Positions 47,365 to 58,761 of a stretch of DNA of 64,000 nt are shown piece after piece (the first letter of the stretch is position 1; every line of letters starts with the position of its first letter). The translations under genes were made by a program, and so were the position numbers. The notes below the pieces were generated by a model, which saw nothing but the letters and a program-made list of their open reading frames with translations, was not told where the DNA came from and did no database searches. The stretch is taken from NCBI RefSeq assembly GCF_003966895.1, contig NZ_AP018449.1, forward strand, positions 2,621,501 through 2,685,500, given 5' to 3'. Source of the DNA: Methylomusa anaerophila (GTDB lineage: Bacteria > Bacillota > Negativicutes > Sporomusales > Sporomusaceae).

Positions 47365-48120
47365 ATGAGACGACCCATCATCGCCGGCAACTGGAAGATG
47401 CACAAAACTACCCGGGAAGCCACGGCTCTGGTCACAGAAATCAATGGCTTAACCGGCAGTGTAACTGATGTGGAAATCGTCGTGTGTCCGCCGTTTACCG
47501 CTTTGCCGGCTGTGCAGCAGGCAGTAACGGGTACCAATATTCATCTGGGCGCACAAAATATGCACTGGGAAGAAAAAGGCGCTTTTACCGGCGAAATTGC
47601 GCCCGGTATGCTGAAAGATCTTGCCTGCACCTATGTAATTATCGGTCACTCCGAGCGGCGTCAGTACTTTGCTGAGACGGATGCCAATATAAATAAGAAA
47701 GTAAAAACAGCCTTAAAGGCTGAGCTTATCCCCATAGTTTGCGTTGGTGAAACCCTGGCCGAGAGAGAAGCCGGCACTACCGAAAAAGTAATAGCCACTC
47801 AGGTGCAGGGCGGTCTTGCCGGCATTCCGGCGGCCCAGGCAGCCCGTTTGGTGATTGCCTACGAACCCGTGTGGGCCATCGGTACCGGCCGCACTGCTTC
47901 CGCCGATGACGCCAATGCCGTCTGTGCCTTTATCCGCAAAATCATTACCGGCATGTTTGGCTCCCAGGCCGCCGCCGCCATCCGTATCCAATACGGCGGC
48001 AGCGTAAAACCCGACAACATTGCCGAACTGATGGCCAAACCCGACATCGACGGCGCCCTCGTCGGCGGCGCCAGCCTGGAGGCCGCATCCTTCAGTAAAC
48101 TGGTACGCTGGACATCGTAA
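47365..48120 (+). CDS. tpiA: Triosephosphate isomerase
   Basis: A 251-residue TIM barrel: GNWKMHKT at residue 7 (catalytic Lys), VIIGHSERRQYF near 92 (catalytic His), IAYEPVWAIGTGRTAS near 165 (catalytic Glu), and YGGSVKPDN near 211 phosphate-binding loop. It starts 16 bases after pgk with GGGGGGTG upstream. After it the operon is interrupted by two hairpin repeats (48149-48313 and 48353-48473) before gpmI. Confidence 0.96.
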   Translation: MRRPIIAGNWKMHKTTREATALVTEINGLTGSVTDVEIVVCPPFTALPAVQQAVTGTNIHLGAQNMHWEEKGAFTGEIAPGMLKDLACTYVIIGHSERRQYFAETDANINKKVKTALKAELIPIVCVGETLAEREAGTTEKVIATQVQGGLAGIPAAQAARLVIAYEPVWAIGTGRTASADDANAVCAFIRKIITGMFGSQAAAAIRIQYGGSVKPDNIAELMAKPDIDGALVGGASLEAASFSKLVRWTS

Positions 48121-48148
48121 GCGTCTGAATTTCCCAAGTGTTATGAGG

Positions 48149-48313
48149 CTAGTGGTCTGTAAACCCTAATTCTATAGTGTTCTTGCGAGATCTTTTCCGT
48201 CCTGCTTTGTTGTCGTCGGCTTACATATTCCCGATATGCGCGCCTCCTCCGCCTCGCAGGACGAAAAACCTCTCGCAATTCATCCTATAGTTTTAGAGTT
48301 TATAGACCACTAG
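48149..48313. repeat. Element B: 165-bp hairpin repeat
   Basis: CTAGTGGTCT and AGACCACTAG end a long imperfect hairpin. Inside, TTGCGAGA pairs with TCTCGCAA, and CCGTCCTGC pairs with GCAGGACG. The architecture is like element A but the sequence is unrelated. A short match to its left end (CTAGTGGTCTGTA) is seen at 20040-20052. Confidence 0.75.
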
Positions 48314-48352
48314 TTACAAAGAGTGTAACGACTTAAAATATACAATTGTCAC

Positions 48353-48473
48353 GAACTGCTTAGAAATCGTTAGATGCTAGGCGTGACGAGAACCGGAGCG
48401 GAGGCGTACTTGGGGGTACGCCGGAGCGAGGATCGCAGGAACAACGACGCAGATGATGGTTTATAAGCAGTTC
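48353..48473 (-). repeat. Interspersed element A, copy 10 (basic form, inverted)
   Basis: 121 bp in reverse orientation relative to the surrounding genes. The central hairpin reads GCGTAC-TTGGG-GGTACGC on the plus strand. Lies between tpiA and gpmI, 40 bases after element B. Confidence 0.9.
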
Positions 48474-48513
48474 CCTGCTAAAATGTGAGATAGTAATGAA
48501 AGGAGAGTTGTGT

Positions 48514-50055
48514 GTGACAAAATTGAACACCCCCATTGCTCTTCTGATCCTGGACGGATGGGGACTGGGGGACCCTGCTGACCAATACAATGCCGTTGCC
48601 CGGGCCGGAGCGGCGCATATGACTCTCTTGGCGGAAATATATCCCACTACCGGTCTGATTTGTTCCGGTGAGGCGGTGGGCCTGCCTGACGGCCAAATGG
48701 GCAACTCCGAGGTAGGACACTTAAACATTGGCGCCGGCCGGGTAGTCTATCAGGAGCTTACCCGTATCAGCAAATCAATTCGTGACGGCGATTTTTTCAC
48801 CAATCCCGTTCTGGAAGCTGTATGTGCAAATACCAAGGCATCAGGCGGGGCGCTCCACCTGATGGGGCTCTTGTCCGACGGCGGCGTCCATAGCCATAAT
48901 ACTCATTTGTATGCTCTCCTCGACCTGGCTAAAAAACATGGTCTGCAAAAAGTTTACGTTCATGCCTACCTGGACGGACGGGACGTGCCGCCGGCCAGCG
49001 CCAAGGAATTCGTCGCCGACCTGGAAGCAGCGATGGCGGCTAAGGGAATCGGGCAAATTTCCACTATATCCGGCCGCTACTACGCCATGGACCGGGATAA
49101 ACGCTGGGAGCGCACGGAGAAAGCCTATGCCGCCCTGGTTTACCGGGAAGGTCTCAAGGCGGCCGGCGCTGGCGAAGCTGTGGCCAGCGCTTACCAAAAC
49201 GGACAAACCGATGAGTTTGTCATCCCTACTGTAATTACCAAAGCGGATGATACCGGCATTAAGGCCAATGACGGCCTAATCTTCTTCAATTTTCGCCCCG
49301 ACCGGACCCGTCAGATGACCCGCGCCTTTGCCGATGCGGATTTCAGCGGCTTTGAACGGCGGAATGGTTTTTTCCCCGTACATTTTGCCACTATGACCCA
49401 ATATGATGAAAAACTTGCTGTGCCGGTAGCATTTCCCCCCAATCATCCGAAAAATACCCTGGGTGAAATTGTAAGCAAGGCCGGGTTTACCCAGCTGCGA
49501 ATTGCGGAAACCGAAAAATACGCCCATGTTACCTACTTTTTCAGTGGTGGCGAAGAGCAGCCTTTTCCCGGCGAAGACCGTCTCTTAATTCCGTCGCCCA
49601 AAGTCGCCACTTATGATTTGAAACCGGAAATGAGCGCCATTGAAGTTACCGACAACGTAGTTAACGCCGTCAGGTCCGGTAAATACGACTTTATTATCCT
49701 TAACTACGCCAACGGCGACATGGTGGGACATACCGGCATTCTTGACGCGGCAATCGCAGCGGTTAAAACAGTCGACCAATGCGTCGGCCGGGTAGTTGAG
49801 GCCATGCGGGAACGAGGCGGGATCACCCTCATTACAGCCGACCACGGCAATGCCGAATATATGCTGGACCACGTAACGGGCGAACCGTTTACCGCCCATA
49901 CCACCAACCGGGTGCCATTCATCATGGTGTCGGAATCTCACCGCGGCGTGAAGCTGCGGGAAGGCATCCTGGCCGATATCGCCCCCACCATCTTGGAACT
50001 GGCGGGAATTAAGGCTCCGTCCGATATGACGGGAACAAGTCTGATTGAAAAGTAA
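48514..50055 (+). CDS. gpmI: 2,3-bisphosphoglycerate-independent phosphoglycerate mutase
   Basis: A 513-residue two-manganese enzyme of the alkaline-phosphatase fold. ALLILDGWGLGDP near residue 8 and GQMGNSEVGHLNIGAGRVVYQ near 58 (catalytic Ser) mark the phosphatase domain. HSHNTHLYALLDLAKKHG and the C-terminal metal ligands in ITADHGNAEYMLD near 450 are present. GTG 48514 with AAAGGAGAG 7 nt upstream is preferred to ATG 48496. Converts 3- to 2-phosphoglycerate for enolase, the next gene. Confidence 0.95.
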   Translation: MTKLNTPIALLILDGWGLGDPADQYNAVARAGAAHMTLLAEIYPTTGLICSGEAVGLPDGQMGNSEVGHLNIGAGRVVYQELTRISKSIRDGDFFTNPVLEAVCANTKASGGALHLMGLLSDGGVHSHNTHLYALLDLAKKHGLQKVYVHAYLDGRDVPPASAKEFVADLEAAMAAKGIGQISTISGRYYAMDRDKRWERTEKAYAALVYREGLKAAGAGEAVASAYQNGQTDEFVIPTVITKADDTGIKANDGLIFFNFRPDRTRQMTRAFADADFSGFERRNGFFPVHFATMTQYDEKLAVPVAFPPNHPKNTLGEIVSKAGFTQLRIAETEKYAHVTYFFSGGEEQPFPGEDRLLIPSPKVATYDLKPEMSAIEVTDNVVNAVRSGKYDFIILNYANGDMVGHTGILDAAIAAVKTVDQCVGRVVEAMRERGGITLITADHGNAEYMLDHVTGEPFTAHTTNRVPFIMVSESHRGVKLREGILADIAPTILELAGIKAPSDMTGTSLIEK

Positions 50056-50064
50056 GATTTATAA

Positions 50065-51363
<1,299 letters not shown>

Positions 51364-51530
51364 ACTTTTGGTCACTAAGTGTATAGTTTTGGTATAAAAA
51401 GTAAAATTTATTTCTAATGATCAATTGTCAAGCCTTGGTCTATTGTGTTAAAATATTGTCGTGCCTATGTGGTCGGGTTAGAAAACAGCTGGTTGGTATG
51501 GCGGAGAGGCGGTAGGGAGGTGTTGGACAA

Positions 51531-51761
51531 GTGGTAACTGGACTTATGATTTTAGATGCTGTTCTTGCAATTGCAGTAATTGCCGTCGTTGTGCTGCAGT
51601 CCGGGAAAAGCGCCGGCTTGTCGGGATCAATCGCCGGCGGAGCCGAGACTTTATTTGGCGGCAAGAAGAAAGGAATCGACGAACTCCTGGCACAGGCGAC
51701 AATTATCCTTGGCGCTCTGTTCGGGATAGTCACAATGGTTTTGGGTAGAGTAATGCAGTAG
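51531..51761 (+). CDS. secG: Preprotein translocase subunit SecG
   Basis: A 76-residue membrane protein with two helices (residues ~5-24 and ~52-73). The family loop LQSGKSAGLSGSIAGGAETLFGGKKKGIDELLAQ lies between them. It assists SecYE in protein export. GTG 51531 follows GGGAGGTG. The eno-secG-rnr-smpB-ssrA order is an old Firmicute arrangement, here with hppA, an esterase and a thioesterase inserted between secG and rnr. Confidence 0.92.
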   Translation: MVTGLMILDAVLAIAVIAVVVLQSGKSAGLSGSIAGGAETLFGGKKKGIDELLAQATIILGALFGIVTMVLGRVMQ

Positions 51762-51767
51762 GGTGCC

Positions 51768-51812
51768 TACCTCAATATCGGGTGTGATGAGCGCCTAATA
51801 TTGAGGTATTTT
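51768..51812 (+). terminator. Terminator after secG
   Basis: TACCTCAATAT and ATATTGAGGTA form a perfect 11-bp stem across a 19-nt loop, followed by TTTT. Confidence 0.8.
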
Positions 51813-51930
51813 AACGCGTTGCGCTTTTCCGGCAGTATACTTTTCCGGCCTTTTTTGCAAATTTGAAAACGTTTCGCGTATTCCATGAGTACCCGAACTG
51901 CTATGGTAAATTAAAGGAGGAAGCAAATCA

Positions 51931-53934
51931 ATGGAATTAGTTTATTTTGCACCTGCGGCGGGTCTGGTAGCGCTGGCTTTTGCAGCGTACCTGATGGCCA
52001 GCGTCCTGAAGGAAAGTCCGGGCAACCAAAAAATGCAGGAACTTTCCCAGGCCATCTTTGAAGGGGCGATGGCATTTCTCAATCGCCAATACAAAACCCT
52101 TATTCCTTTTACTGTAGTTATTTTCCTTATTTTATTCTTTATCGAAGGATATAAATTAGCCGTATCCTTCCTGGTTGGCGCCATATGCTCGGCTGTTGCC
52201 GGCTACGTCGGGATGACCTCAACCACCAAATCCAATGCCCGTACTACCGAAGCTGCCCGTACCAGCTTAAACAAAGCCCTTAACGTATCCTTCCGCGCCG
52301 GCGCCGTAATGGGCATGTCCGTTGCCGGGCTGGGCCTATTAGGTGTATCCGGCTTGTACATAATTTTCCGGGACCCCGTCGTAATCAACAGCTTCGCTTT
52401 CGGCGCCAGCGCCATTGCCTTCTTCGCCCGTGTCGGCGGCGGCATCTATACCAAAGCTGCCGACGTCGGCGCTGACCTGGTCGGTAAAGTTGAAGCCGGC
52501 ATTCCGGAAGACGACCCCCGTAACCCTGCCGTTATCGCCGATAACGTCGGCGACAACGTCGGCGACACCGCCGGCATGGGCGCCGACTTGTTTGAATCTT
52601 ACGGCGCAACCGCTATTGCCGCCATGTTGATCGGGAACGCCCTTTTCGGCGTCAATGGCGTAATCTTCCCGCTGTTAATCGGGGCTGCCGGAATTGCGGC
52701 AGCTATTATCAGCACCTTCCTTGTCCGCACTTCTGAGGACGGCGATCCCCAGGCCGCTCTTAACCGGGGTATTTGGGGCACCAACATTCTGGTTGCTGTC
52801 GCTACCTACTTCCTGGGGACGATGATCTTTCCGCAAGAAGGCCTCGGTCTGACCATTGCCGTTGTCGCCGGCCTGGCAGTCAACGTGCTTGTCGGCATGA
52901 TTACCGAATACTATACATCCAATAGCAAACCGCCTACCCAAAAGATTGCTGATGCTTCCCAAACCGGTCCTGCCACCAACATTATCTCCGGTCTTGCCAC
53001 CGGTCTTAGAAGCACCGCTTTGCCGATGGTTGTATTTGCTGTAGCCATCGGAGTTTCTTATAACGCAGCCGGTATTTACGGTATCGCCATGGCCGCCATG
53101 GGTATGCTGTGTACGGCCGGTATGGTTGTTGCCGTTGACTCTTTCGGTCCGGTTGCGGATAACGCCGGCGGTATCGCCGAAATGGCCGAACTGGGGCCTG
53201 AAGTCCGTAAAACAACCGACAAATTGGATTCTGTTGGTAATACTACCGCGGCTATAGCCAAAGGATTTGCTATTGGTTCCGCTGCTTTGACCGCATTGGC
53301 GCTCTTCACCGCTTTTGCTGAAGAAATTAAAAAGAATCCCAAACTTTCCGCCCTGTTGACCGGCAACGGCGAATTGGTCATCAACCTGACCGAACCTACC
53401 GTTATTATCGGTATCTTTCTTGGCGCTGCTCTGCCCTTCCTGGTTTGTGCCTTCACCATGGAAGCGGTAGGCAAGGCTGCCTTCGAAATGATTGCCGAAG
53501 TGCGCCGCCAGTTCCGCGAGATCCCTGGAATTATGGAAGGCACAGGCCGGCCCGACTATGCAAGATGCGTTGATATCAGTACTGTGGCCGCTATCCGCGA
53601 GATGATGATTCCGGGTCTGTTTGCAGTGGGAACGCCGATCTTTGTCGGTTTTGTTCTTGGCGCCAAAGCTTTGGCCGGATTCCTCGCCGGCGCCACTGCC
53701 GCCGGTGTTCTGCTGGCGCTCTTCATGGCCAACGCCGGCGGGGCCTGGGACAATGCCAAGAAATTCATTGAAGCCGGCCAATACGGCGGGAAAGGCACTT
53801 CGACCCACGCTGCCGCCGTTATCGGCGACACGGTGGGCGACCCCTTCAAGGATACTTCCGGCCCGGCGATGAACCCGCTCATCAAAGTTGCGGGGACCAT
53901 CTCCCTCATCATCGCGCCGCTGCTGTTCTTTTAG
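51931..53934 (+). CDS. hppA: Membrane-bound ion-translocating pyrophosphatase (K+-type)
   Basis: A 667-residue integral pump with about 16 membrane helices that couples PPi hydrolysis to H+ or Na+ export. The substrate motif [35 protein letters not shown] is near residue 175. The segment [18 protein letters not shown] near residue 437 has Ala where K+-independent enzymes have Lys, so it should be K+-dependent, a group that includes Na+ pumps. Ion choice cannot be settled by eye. ATG 51931 follows AAAGGAGGAAG. Has its own terminator. Confidence 0.95.
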   Translation: MELVYFAPAAGLVALAFAAYLMASVLKESPGNQKMQELSQAIFEGAMAFLNRQYKTLIPFTVVIFLILFFIEGYKLAVSFLVGAICSAVAGYVGMTSTTKSNARTTEAARTSLNKALNVSFRAGAVMGMSVAGLGLLGVSGLYIIFRDPVVINSFAFGASAIAFFARVGGGIYTKAADVGADLVGKVEAGIPEDDPRNPAVIADNVGDNVGDTAGMGADLFESYGATAIAAMLIGNALFGVNGVIFPLLIGAAGIAAAIISTFLVRTSEDGDPQAALNRGIWGTNILVAVATYFLGTMIFPQEGLGLTIAVVAGLAVNVLVGMITEYYTSNSKPPTQKIADASQTGPATNIISGLATGLRSTALPMVVFAVAIGVSYNAAGIYGIAMAAMGMLCTAGMVVAVDSFGPVADNAGGIAEMAELGPEVRKTTDKLDSVGNTTAAIAKGFAIGSAALTALALFTAFAEEIKKNPKLSALLTGNGELVINLTEPTVIIGIFLGAALPFLVCAFTMEAVGKAAFEMIAEVRRQFREIPGIMEGTGRPDYARCVDISTVAAIREMMIPGLFAVGTPIFVGFVLGAKALAGFLAGATAAGVLLALFMANAGGAWDNAKKFIEAGQYGGKGTSTHAAAVIGDTVGDPFKDTSGPAMNPLIKVAGTISLIIAPLLFF

Positions 53935-53949
53935 TTAATCAAACAACTG

Positions 53950-53982
53950 ACGCGTCAGGCATGTCTGCCTGACGCGTTTTGG
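53950..53982 (+). terminator. Rho-independent terminator after hppA
   Basis: ACGCGTCAGGCA and TGCCTGACGCGT form a perfect 12-bp stem around TGTC, then TTTT. Confidence 0.92.
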
Positions 53983-54134
53983 TATTTATATATCTATATT
54001 ATCGCCTTATTTAGGAAAAATTGACGAAAGATGCTATAATGGGAGTATAACACATTCTGGAATAAGTTTGGAAACATTTGTAATATGGCATACTATATAA
54101 TACAGAATACAGACCGGAAAAATGGGGTGGACAT

Positions 54135-54866
54135 ATGGCTATATTACGCGGGGCAGAACCTTTCTTACTGCCTGGCGGGCGGCGGGGAGTGCTGGTAGTT
54201 CACGGTTTTACCGGCTCGCCGTCAGAAATGCGCCTGATTGGGGAATATTTACATCAGCAAGGCTTTACTGTACTTGGCCCCAGATTGTGTGGTCACGGCA
54301 CCACACCGGAAGAAATGTCCCGGACAGCCTGGCAGCATTGGTACAGCGCCGTAGAAGACGGCTACCACTACCTGGCCGGGATGTGTGACGAAGTACTGGC
54401 TGTTGGTTTGTCCATGGGCGGCCTAATGGTATTGAAGCTAAGCAGTGAATACGAAGTAGGCAAAACGGCCATTTTGAGCGCCCCCATTTATATCGCTGAA
54501 CGGCGGCTGCGACTGCTGCCTGTTTACCGTATGTTCCGGGATTATGTGTCCAGAAAGCGGAAACGCATAGCCGGCATTGACGACGTTTACTCGGTAACTT
54601 ATGATCGTACGCCCCTCCGCAGTCTCACCAGTCTGCTGGATTTTATCAAACAAGTGGACCGGCTGTTACCGGCCATAACCACGCCGTCGCTCATTGTCCA
54701 GTCCCTTACCGAGCATACTGTCCGGCCGGAGAGTGCCCAGCATATCTTCGACCGCCTCGGCAGCAAGGACAAGAAACTGGTATGGCTCAAAAAATCAGGA
54801 CATGTCATAACCCTGGACGTGGAAAAGGAGCAGGTATTTAACGAGGTCGTCCAATTTTTTGGATAA
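54135..54866 (+). CDS. Carboxylesterase / monoacylglycerol-lipase-like alpha/beta hydrolase
   Basis: A 243-residue serine hydrolase of the Est30 type. The oxyanion-hole motif VVHGFTGSPSEMRLIGEYL is near residue 22, the nucleophile elbow GLSMGGL near residue 94, and the catalytic His in KSGHVITLDVEKEQV near 222. Such enzymes hydrolyse short- to medium-chain acyl esters in the cytoplasm. ATG 54135 follows GGGGTGG. In many Firmicutes the gene sits between secG and rnr, as it does here. Confidence 0.88.
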   Translation: MAILRGAEPFLLPGGRRGVLVVHGFTGSPSEMRLIGEYLHQQGFTVLGPRLCGHGTTPEEMSRTAWQHWYSAVEDGYHYLAGMCDEVLAVGLSMGGLMVLKLSSEYEVGKTAILSAPIYIAERRLRLLPVYRMFRDYVSRKRKRIAGIDDVYSVTYDRTPLRSLTSLLDFIKQVDRLLPAITTPSLIVQSLTEHTVRPESAQHIFDRLGSKDKKLVWLKKSGHVITLDVEKEQVFNEVVQFFG

Positions 54867-54891
54867 TTGAAAATTATTCACATAAAGTTGG

Positions 54892-55153
54892 GAACTGCAT
54901 ATAAACCGCCATCTGCGGCGCCGCACAATCTGCGTTGCTGTCATCTGCGACAAGTTAACTCGCGTTGATAACACTAACGAAATCAGAATCGTGCTCCTGC
55001 GGTCCTCACTACGACGTACATCCCAGTACGCCTCCGTTCCGGTCCTCGTCGCGCCTAGACGGTCTGACTATGATTGATCATAAATGATTATCAAGTTGAT
55101 ATTCAATAAGTTTGTTTCATATGCAACGGTATCTGACGATTTCTAAGCAGTTC
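54892..55153 (+). repeat. Interspersed element A, copy 11 (262 bp, both modules)
   Basis: Contains the ~77-nt left module (CAATCTGCGTTGCTG...GTTAACTCGCGTTGATAAC...GAATCGT), which replaces TCGTT of the basic form, and the ~70-nt tail module. Left terminus has one change (GAACTGCATA). Confidence 0.9.
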
Positions 55154-55212
55154 GAGTAATTCGATAGTTTGGGGAGACACGATAACTCATAAAGAATTTG
55201 AGGTGTAAACAT

Positions 55213-55614
55213 ATGGATGAACGCAACCAGTGGTGCTTTGCCTGCGGGCCGCGCAACCCCATCGGACTAAAACTTGAGTTCAGGGAAGAAGATGACAACT
55301 ATTTGACCACGTTCACGGCCGGACCGGAGCACCAGGGCTATGACGGCATTGTCCACGGGGGTATTATCAGCACCCTCCTGGATGAAATCATGGCCCGCTA
55401 TATCTACGCCAAAGGCTTTGAGGCGGTTACTGCCAAACTGGAAATCCGCTACCGCAAACCTACTCCCATCGGGCAGCCGCTCACCGTCGGCGGCCGGATT
55501 ACCGGCAAGCTTGGGAACATCTACCAACTTACCGGACAGATCACGTTGCCCGACGGTACCGTAACCGCCATAGGAAAAGCCAAAGTGGCAGTGATAGGTG
55601 AGAGTGCGATATGA
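55213..55614 (+). CDS. PaaI-type hotdog thioesterase
   Basis: A 133-residue hotdog-fold protein. It has QWCFACGPRNPIGLKLEF at the N-terminus, then YDGIVHGGIISTLLDEIMARYIY near residue 45, where the HGG and Asp/Glu form the typical acyl-CoA thioesterase site. The substrate is unknown. ATG 55213 is 7 nt from GAGGTG; a TTG at 55198 would overlap the ribosome site. The stop overlaps the rnr start as ATGA. Confidence 0.85.
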   Translation: MDERNQWCFACGPRNPIGLKLEFREEDDNYLTTFTAGPEHQGYDGIVHGGIISTLLDEIMARYIYAKGFEAVTAKLEIRYRKPTPIGQPLTVGGRITGKLGNIYQLTGQITLPDGTVTAIGKAKVAVIGESAI

Positions 55615-57908
55615 GCAGTGCCGACAAAATTCTTGCATTCATGCGGGAAGAAGCCTATAAACCTCTTACAGCGGAAGATCTGGCCGCAGAGATGGATATC
55701 CGCGGCAAGGAACTGGCCGAGTTTTGGCAGACTCTGGACAAGCTGGAGGCCACGGCTGAGGTCATTAAAACCCGCTATGGCAAATATGGACTGCCGGACC
55801 GGATGAATCTGGTGGTCGGCAAGCTGTCAGCCAGTAGCAAAGGTTACGGCTTTCTTATGCCTGACAACCCGGAGGCGGAGGATATTTTTATTCCGCCTAA
55901 CGCCATGGGGGGGGCGATGCACAATGACCGGGTAGTTGCCCGCGTTCACCGCCGTCCCGGTCCGGGCAAAGCATCGGAAGGAGAAATCATCCGGGTTGTG
56001 GAACGGGCCAACAGCAAAGTGGTGGGAACGTTCGAAGCCAGCCGCCACTTTGGTTTTGTGTTGCCTGACGACAGGCGTATCGGTCATGACATATTTGTCC
56101 CCAAGGATGAATTTAATGGTGCGAAGACAGGTTCAAAGGTCGTCGTCGAAATCACCGAATGGCCGCATAAACAAAAAAGCGCCGAGGGGCGCGTTATCGA
56201 AGTGCTGGGGAGTACAGGCGACCCCGGCATTGAGATCCTGTCCATCATTAAAAATCATGGCTTGCCTACAGAATTTCCGCCGGAGGTGGAGCGGGCAGCG
56301 GCCAAGATTCCGACTGTAATCAGTGATGAAGAACTTGCCGAACGGCGGGATCTCAGAGATCTCCACCTGGTTACAATTGACGGGGAAGATGCCAAAGATT
56401 TAGATGACGCTGTTCATGTGGAACGGTTGAAAAACGGCCGTTACCTCCTTGGTGTACACATCGCTGATGTTAGCTACTATGTTCGTGAAAATACCCCCCT
56501 GGATAAAGAGGCCCTATCCCGGGGAACCAGCGTATACCTGGTTGATCGGGTACTGCCCATGTTGCCGCCCAGGCTGTCCAACGGAATCTGCAGCCTAAAC
56601 GCAGGGGAAGACCGGCTGGCCTTGTCGGTACATATGGAAGTTGACAGCCGGGGTCAAGTGATAAAATATGAAGTTTTTCCCAGTGTCATCCGGGTGAAAA
56701 ACCGGTTAACCTATAACATCGTCCGGCAGATTTTGGCCGAGCATGATGAAACGCTGCGGGAAGAATACCATTATCTTATTAATAATCTTGAGGAGATGGA
56801 ACGGCTCTGCCGTATTCTGCGGGAGCGCCGCATGCGGCGGGGGGCCATTGACTTCGACTTCCCGGAATTAAAAGTTAAACTGGATGATGCAGGCCGTCCG
56901 GTAGCCATCGTTAAGCGCATTCGCAGCATAGCCGAATCCATTATTGAAGAATTTATGCTGGTTGCCAACGAGACGGTGGCCGAGCACATGCACTGGCTGA
57001 AGGTTCCTTCGGTTTACCGGGTGCATGAAGAACCCGACTTTGAAAAAATGGTAAACCTGGATTCTTTGCTGCATAATTTTGGCCAGCGGCTGCCTAAACT
57101 TAACAAGGACGCCGAGATTCACCCCATGGCCCTCCAAAAAGTATTAAGCCGCATCCACGGGCGTCCGGAAGAGCGAATTATCAGTACTGTCGTGCTTCGT
57201 TCCCTTAAGCAGGCTCGCTACGATGCCGAAAACCTGGGCCATTTCGGGCTGGCTGCCGATTTCTATACCCACTTTACCTCGCCTATTCGACGCTATCCCG
57301 ATCTGGTCGTTCACCGCCTTATTCGCGAGACCTTTACCACCGGCGATGTCTCAGCCAAACGCCGCCAGAAGCTGGCTGTCATGCTGCCGGAGATAGCCCG
57401 GCATTCTTCAGAGCGGGAGAGAGCTGCCGCCGAAGCTGAGCGGGAGACTGTGGATCTTAAAAAAGTAGAATACATGGCCCAATATATCGGGCAGGAATTC
57501 CCCGGCATCATCAGCGGCGTAACCGCCTTCGGACTGTTCGTCGAGATAGAGAACGGGGTGGAGGGACTGGTTCACGTCTCCAGCATGGATGACGACTATT
57601 ACCAGTACATAGAAGATCAGTACGCCTTAATCGGCGAGCGGACCAAGGTCATCTACCGTTTGGGCGAACCCGTCCGGATCGTTGTCGCCAAAGTAAATCC
57701 GGCCGACCGAACCATTGACTATGTTCTTGCTCCCACCGGTCAAAGTCCCATCAAAGTAGTAAAAGCATCTGACGGCAAAAAGCAAAACCAGGAAACAACC
57801 GACCAGCGCCGCGCCCCCAATAGGGCCGTCGGCGGCAAAGGCAGGAAGAAAAACCCAAGCAGCCAACCGAAGAAAGACAGGCTGGGACCAAAAGGACGCA
57901 AGCGGTAA
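55611..57908 (+). CDS. rnr: Ribonuclease R
   Basis: A 765-residue 3'-5' exoribonuclease. A winged-helix N-terminus (residues ~1-65) is followed by two cold-shock domains (GYGFLMPDNPEAEDIFIPP and FGFVLPDDRRIGHDIFVPK). The RNB catalytic domain has VTIDGEDAKDLDDAVHVE near residue 260, where the acidic residues bind Mg. The S1 domain (EFPGIISGVTAFGLFVEIENGVEGLVH) is near 625 and a Lys/Arg-rich tail ends the protein. With SmpB-tmRNA it destroys faulty mRNAs; smpB and ssrA follow. Confidence 0.95.
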   Translation: MSSADKILAFMREEAYKPLTAEDLAAEMDIRGKELAEFWQTLDKLEATAEVIKTRYGKYGLPDRMNLVVGKLSASSKGYGFLMPDNPEAEDIFIPPNAMGGAMHNDRVVARVHRRPGPGKASEGEIIRVVERANSKVVGTFEASRHFGFVLPDDRRIGHDIFVPKDEFNGAKTGSKVVVEITEWPHKQKSAEGRVIEVLGSTGDPGIEILSIIKNHGLPTEFPPEVERAAAKIPTVISDEELAERRDLRDLHLVTIDGEDAKDLDDAVHVERLKNGRYLLGVHIADVSYYVRENTPLDKEALSRGTSVYLVDRVLPMLPPRLSNGICSLNAGEDRLALSVHMEVDSRGQVIKYEVFPSVIRVKNRLTYNIVRQILAEHDETLREEYHYLINNLEEMERLCRILRERRMRRGAIDFDFPELKVKLDDAGRPVAIVKRIRSIAESIIEEFMLVANETVAEHMHWLKVPSVYRVHEEPDFEKMVNLDSLLHNFGQRLPKLNKDAEIHPMALQKVLSRIHGRPEERIISTVVLRSLKQARYDAENLGHFGLAADFYTHFTSPIRRYPDLVVHRLIRETFTTGDVSAKRRQKLAVMLPEIARHSSERERAAAEAERETVDLKKVEYMAQYIGQEFPGIISGVTAFGLFVEIENGVEGLVHVSSMDDDYYQYIEDQYALIGERTKVIYRLGEPVRIVVAKVNPADRTIDYVLAPTGQSPIKVVKASDGKKQNQETTDQRRAPNRAVGGKGRKKNPSSQPKKDRLGPKGRKR

Positions 57909-57984
57909 CCCTGTCATTGACGAAAAGGGTTGCATCGTATACAATAAGCTAAGTATCTATTTAGCTTCAGTTATCAAATGCCAC

Positions 57985-58176
57985 GAACTGCTTAGAAATC
58001 GTCAGCTGCTAGGAGCGATGAGGACCGGAACGGAGGCGTACTGGGTTGTACGTCGAAGTGAGGACCGCAAGAGCACGATTCTGCTTTCGTTAGTGTTATC
58101 AACGCGAGTTAACTTGTCGCAGATGACAGCAACGCAGATTGTGCGGCGCCGCAGGATGGCGGTTTATAAGCAGTTC
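57985..58176 (-). repeat. Interspersed element A, copy 12 (192 bp, inverted)
   Basis: Reverse orientation. Basic unit plus the ~72-77-nt left module but without the tail module. Its module is nearly identical to that in copy 13, so smpB lies between large inverted repeats. Confidence 0.9.
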
Positions 58177-58247
58177 CCTACTTAAAGTGGATAGCTACAA
58201 TTAAGCGCTTTTGCGCGATATTCCCGGATGTTTAGAGGTGAACCACA

Positions 58248-58724
58248 GTGGCCGACAAGGAGCAAGGTATCAAAACCGTGGCGGAGAACCGCAAGGCACG
58301 CCATGATTATCATATACACGAAACCTATGAAGCAGGTATTGTTCTCACCGGAACAGAAGTCAAATCCCTGCGGGCAGGCAAGGCCAACCTGAAAGATTCT
58401 TACGCCCGCGTTGATCATGGCGAGCTTTTTCTCCACAATATGCACATCAGTCCTTACGAGCAGGGCAACCGGTTCAATCATGAACCTCTCCGTACCCGTA
58501 AACTGTTGATGCATCGCCTGGAAATCAATAAACTTATCGGTAAAACCAAAGAAAAAGGCTACACCCTGGTACCGCTAAAACTATACTTTTCCCGGGGTAA
58601 AGCCAAGTTGGAGCTTGGACTGGCCTCAGGCAAGCACACCTATGACAAGCGCCAGGATCTAGCCGAACGGGACGCCAAGCGGGAGATGGACCGGGTATTC
58701 CGGGACAGACAAAAGGAGTGTTAA
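58248..58724 (+). CDS. smpB: SsrA-binding protein SmpB
   Basis: A 158-residue tmRNA-binding protein: [42 protein letters not shown] near residue 10, then [21 protein letters not shown], and the C-terminal tail [16 protein letters not shown] that enters the empty mRNA channel. Essential for trans-translation together with ssrA 1.4 kb downstream. GTG 58248 follows GAGGTG. A perfect 18-bp tandem duplication (58715-58750) begins inside its last codons. Confidence 0.96.
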   Translation: MADKEQGIKTVAENRKARHDYHIHETYEAGIVLTGTEVKSLRAGKANLKDSYARVDHGELFLHNMHISPYEQGNRFNHEPLRTRKLLMHRLEINKLIGKTKEKGYTLVPLKLYFSRGKAKLELGLASGKHTYDKRQDLAERDAKREMDRVFRDRQKEC

Positions 58725-58750
58725 CTGGTTAGGGAGTGTTAACTGGTTAG
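58715..58750 (+). repeat. 18-bp perfect tandem duplication at the smpB stop
   Basis: GGAGTGTTAACTGGTTAG occurs twice head-to-tail. The first copy contains the last codons and the stop of smpB, so the second carries a spare in-frame stop. Confidence 0.92.
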
Positions 58751-58761
58751 CCTAATGGGGG

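Noticed and set aside
52675..53808. 377-residue minus-strand frame opposite hppA
   Set aside because: Antisense shadow caused by codon bias of hppA; Gly/Asn/His-rich text without a family.
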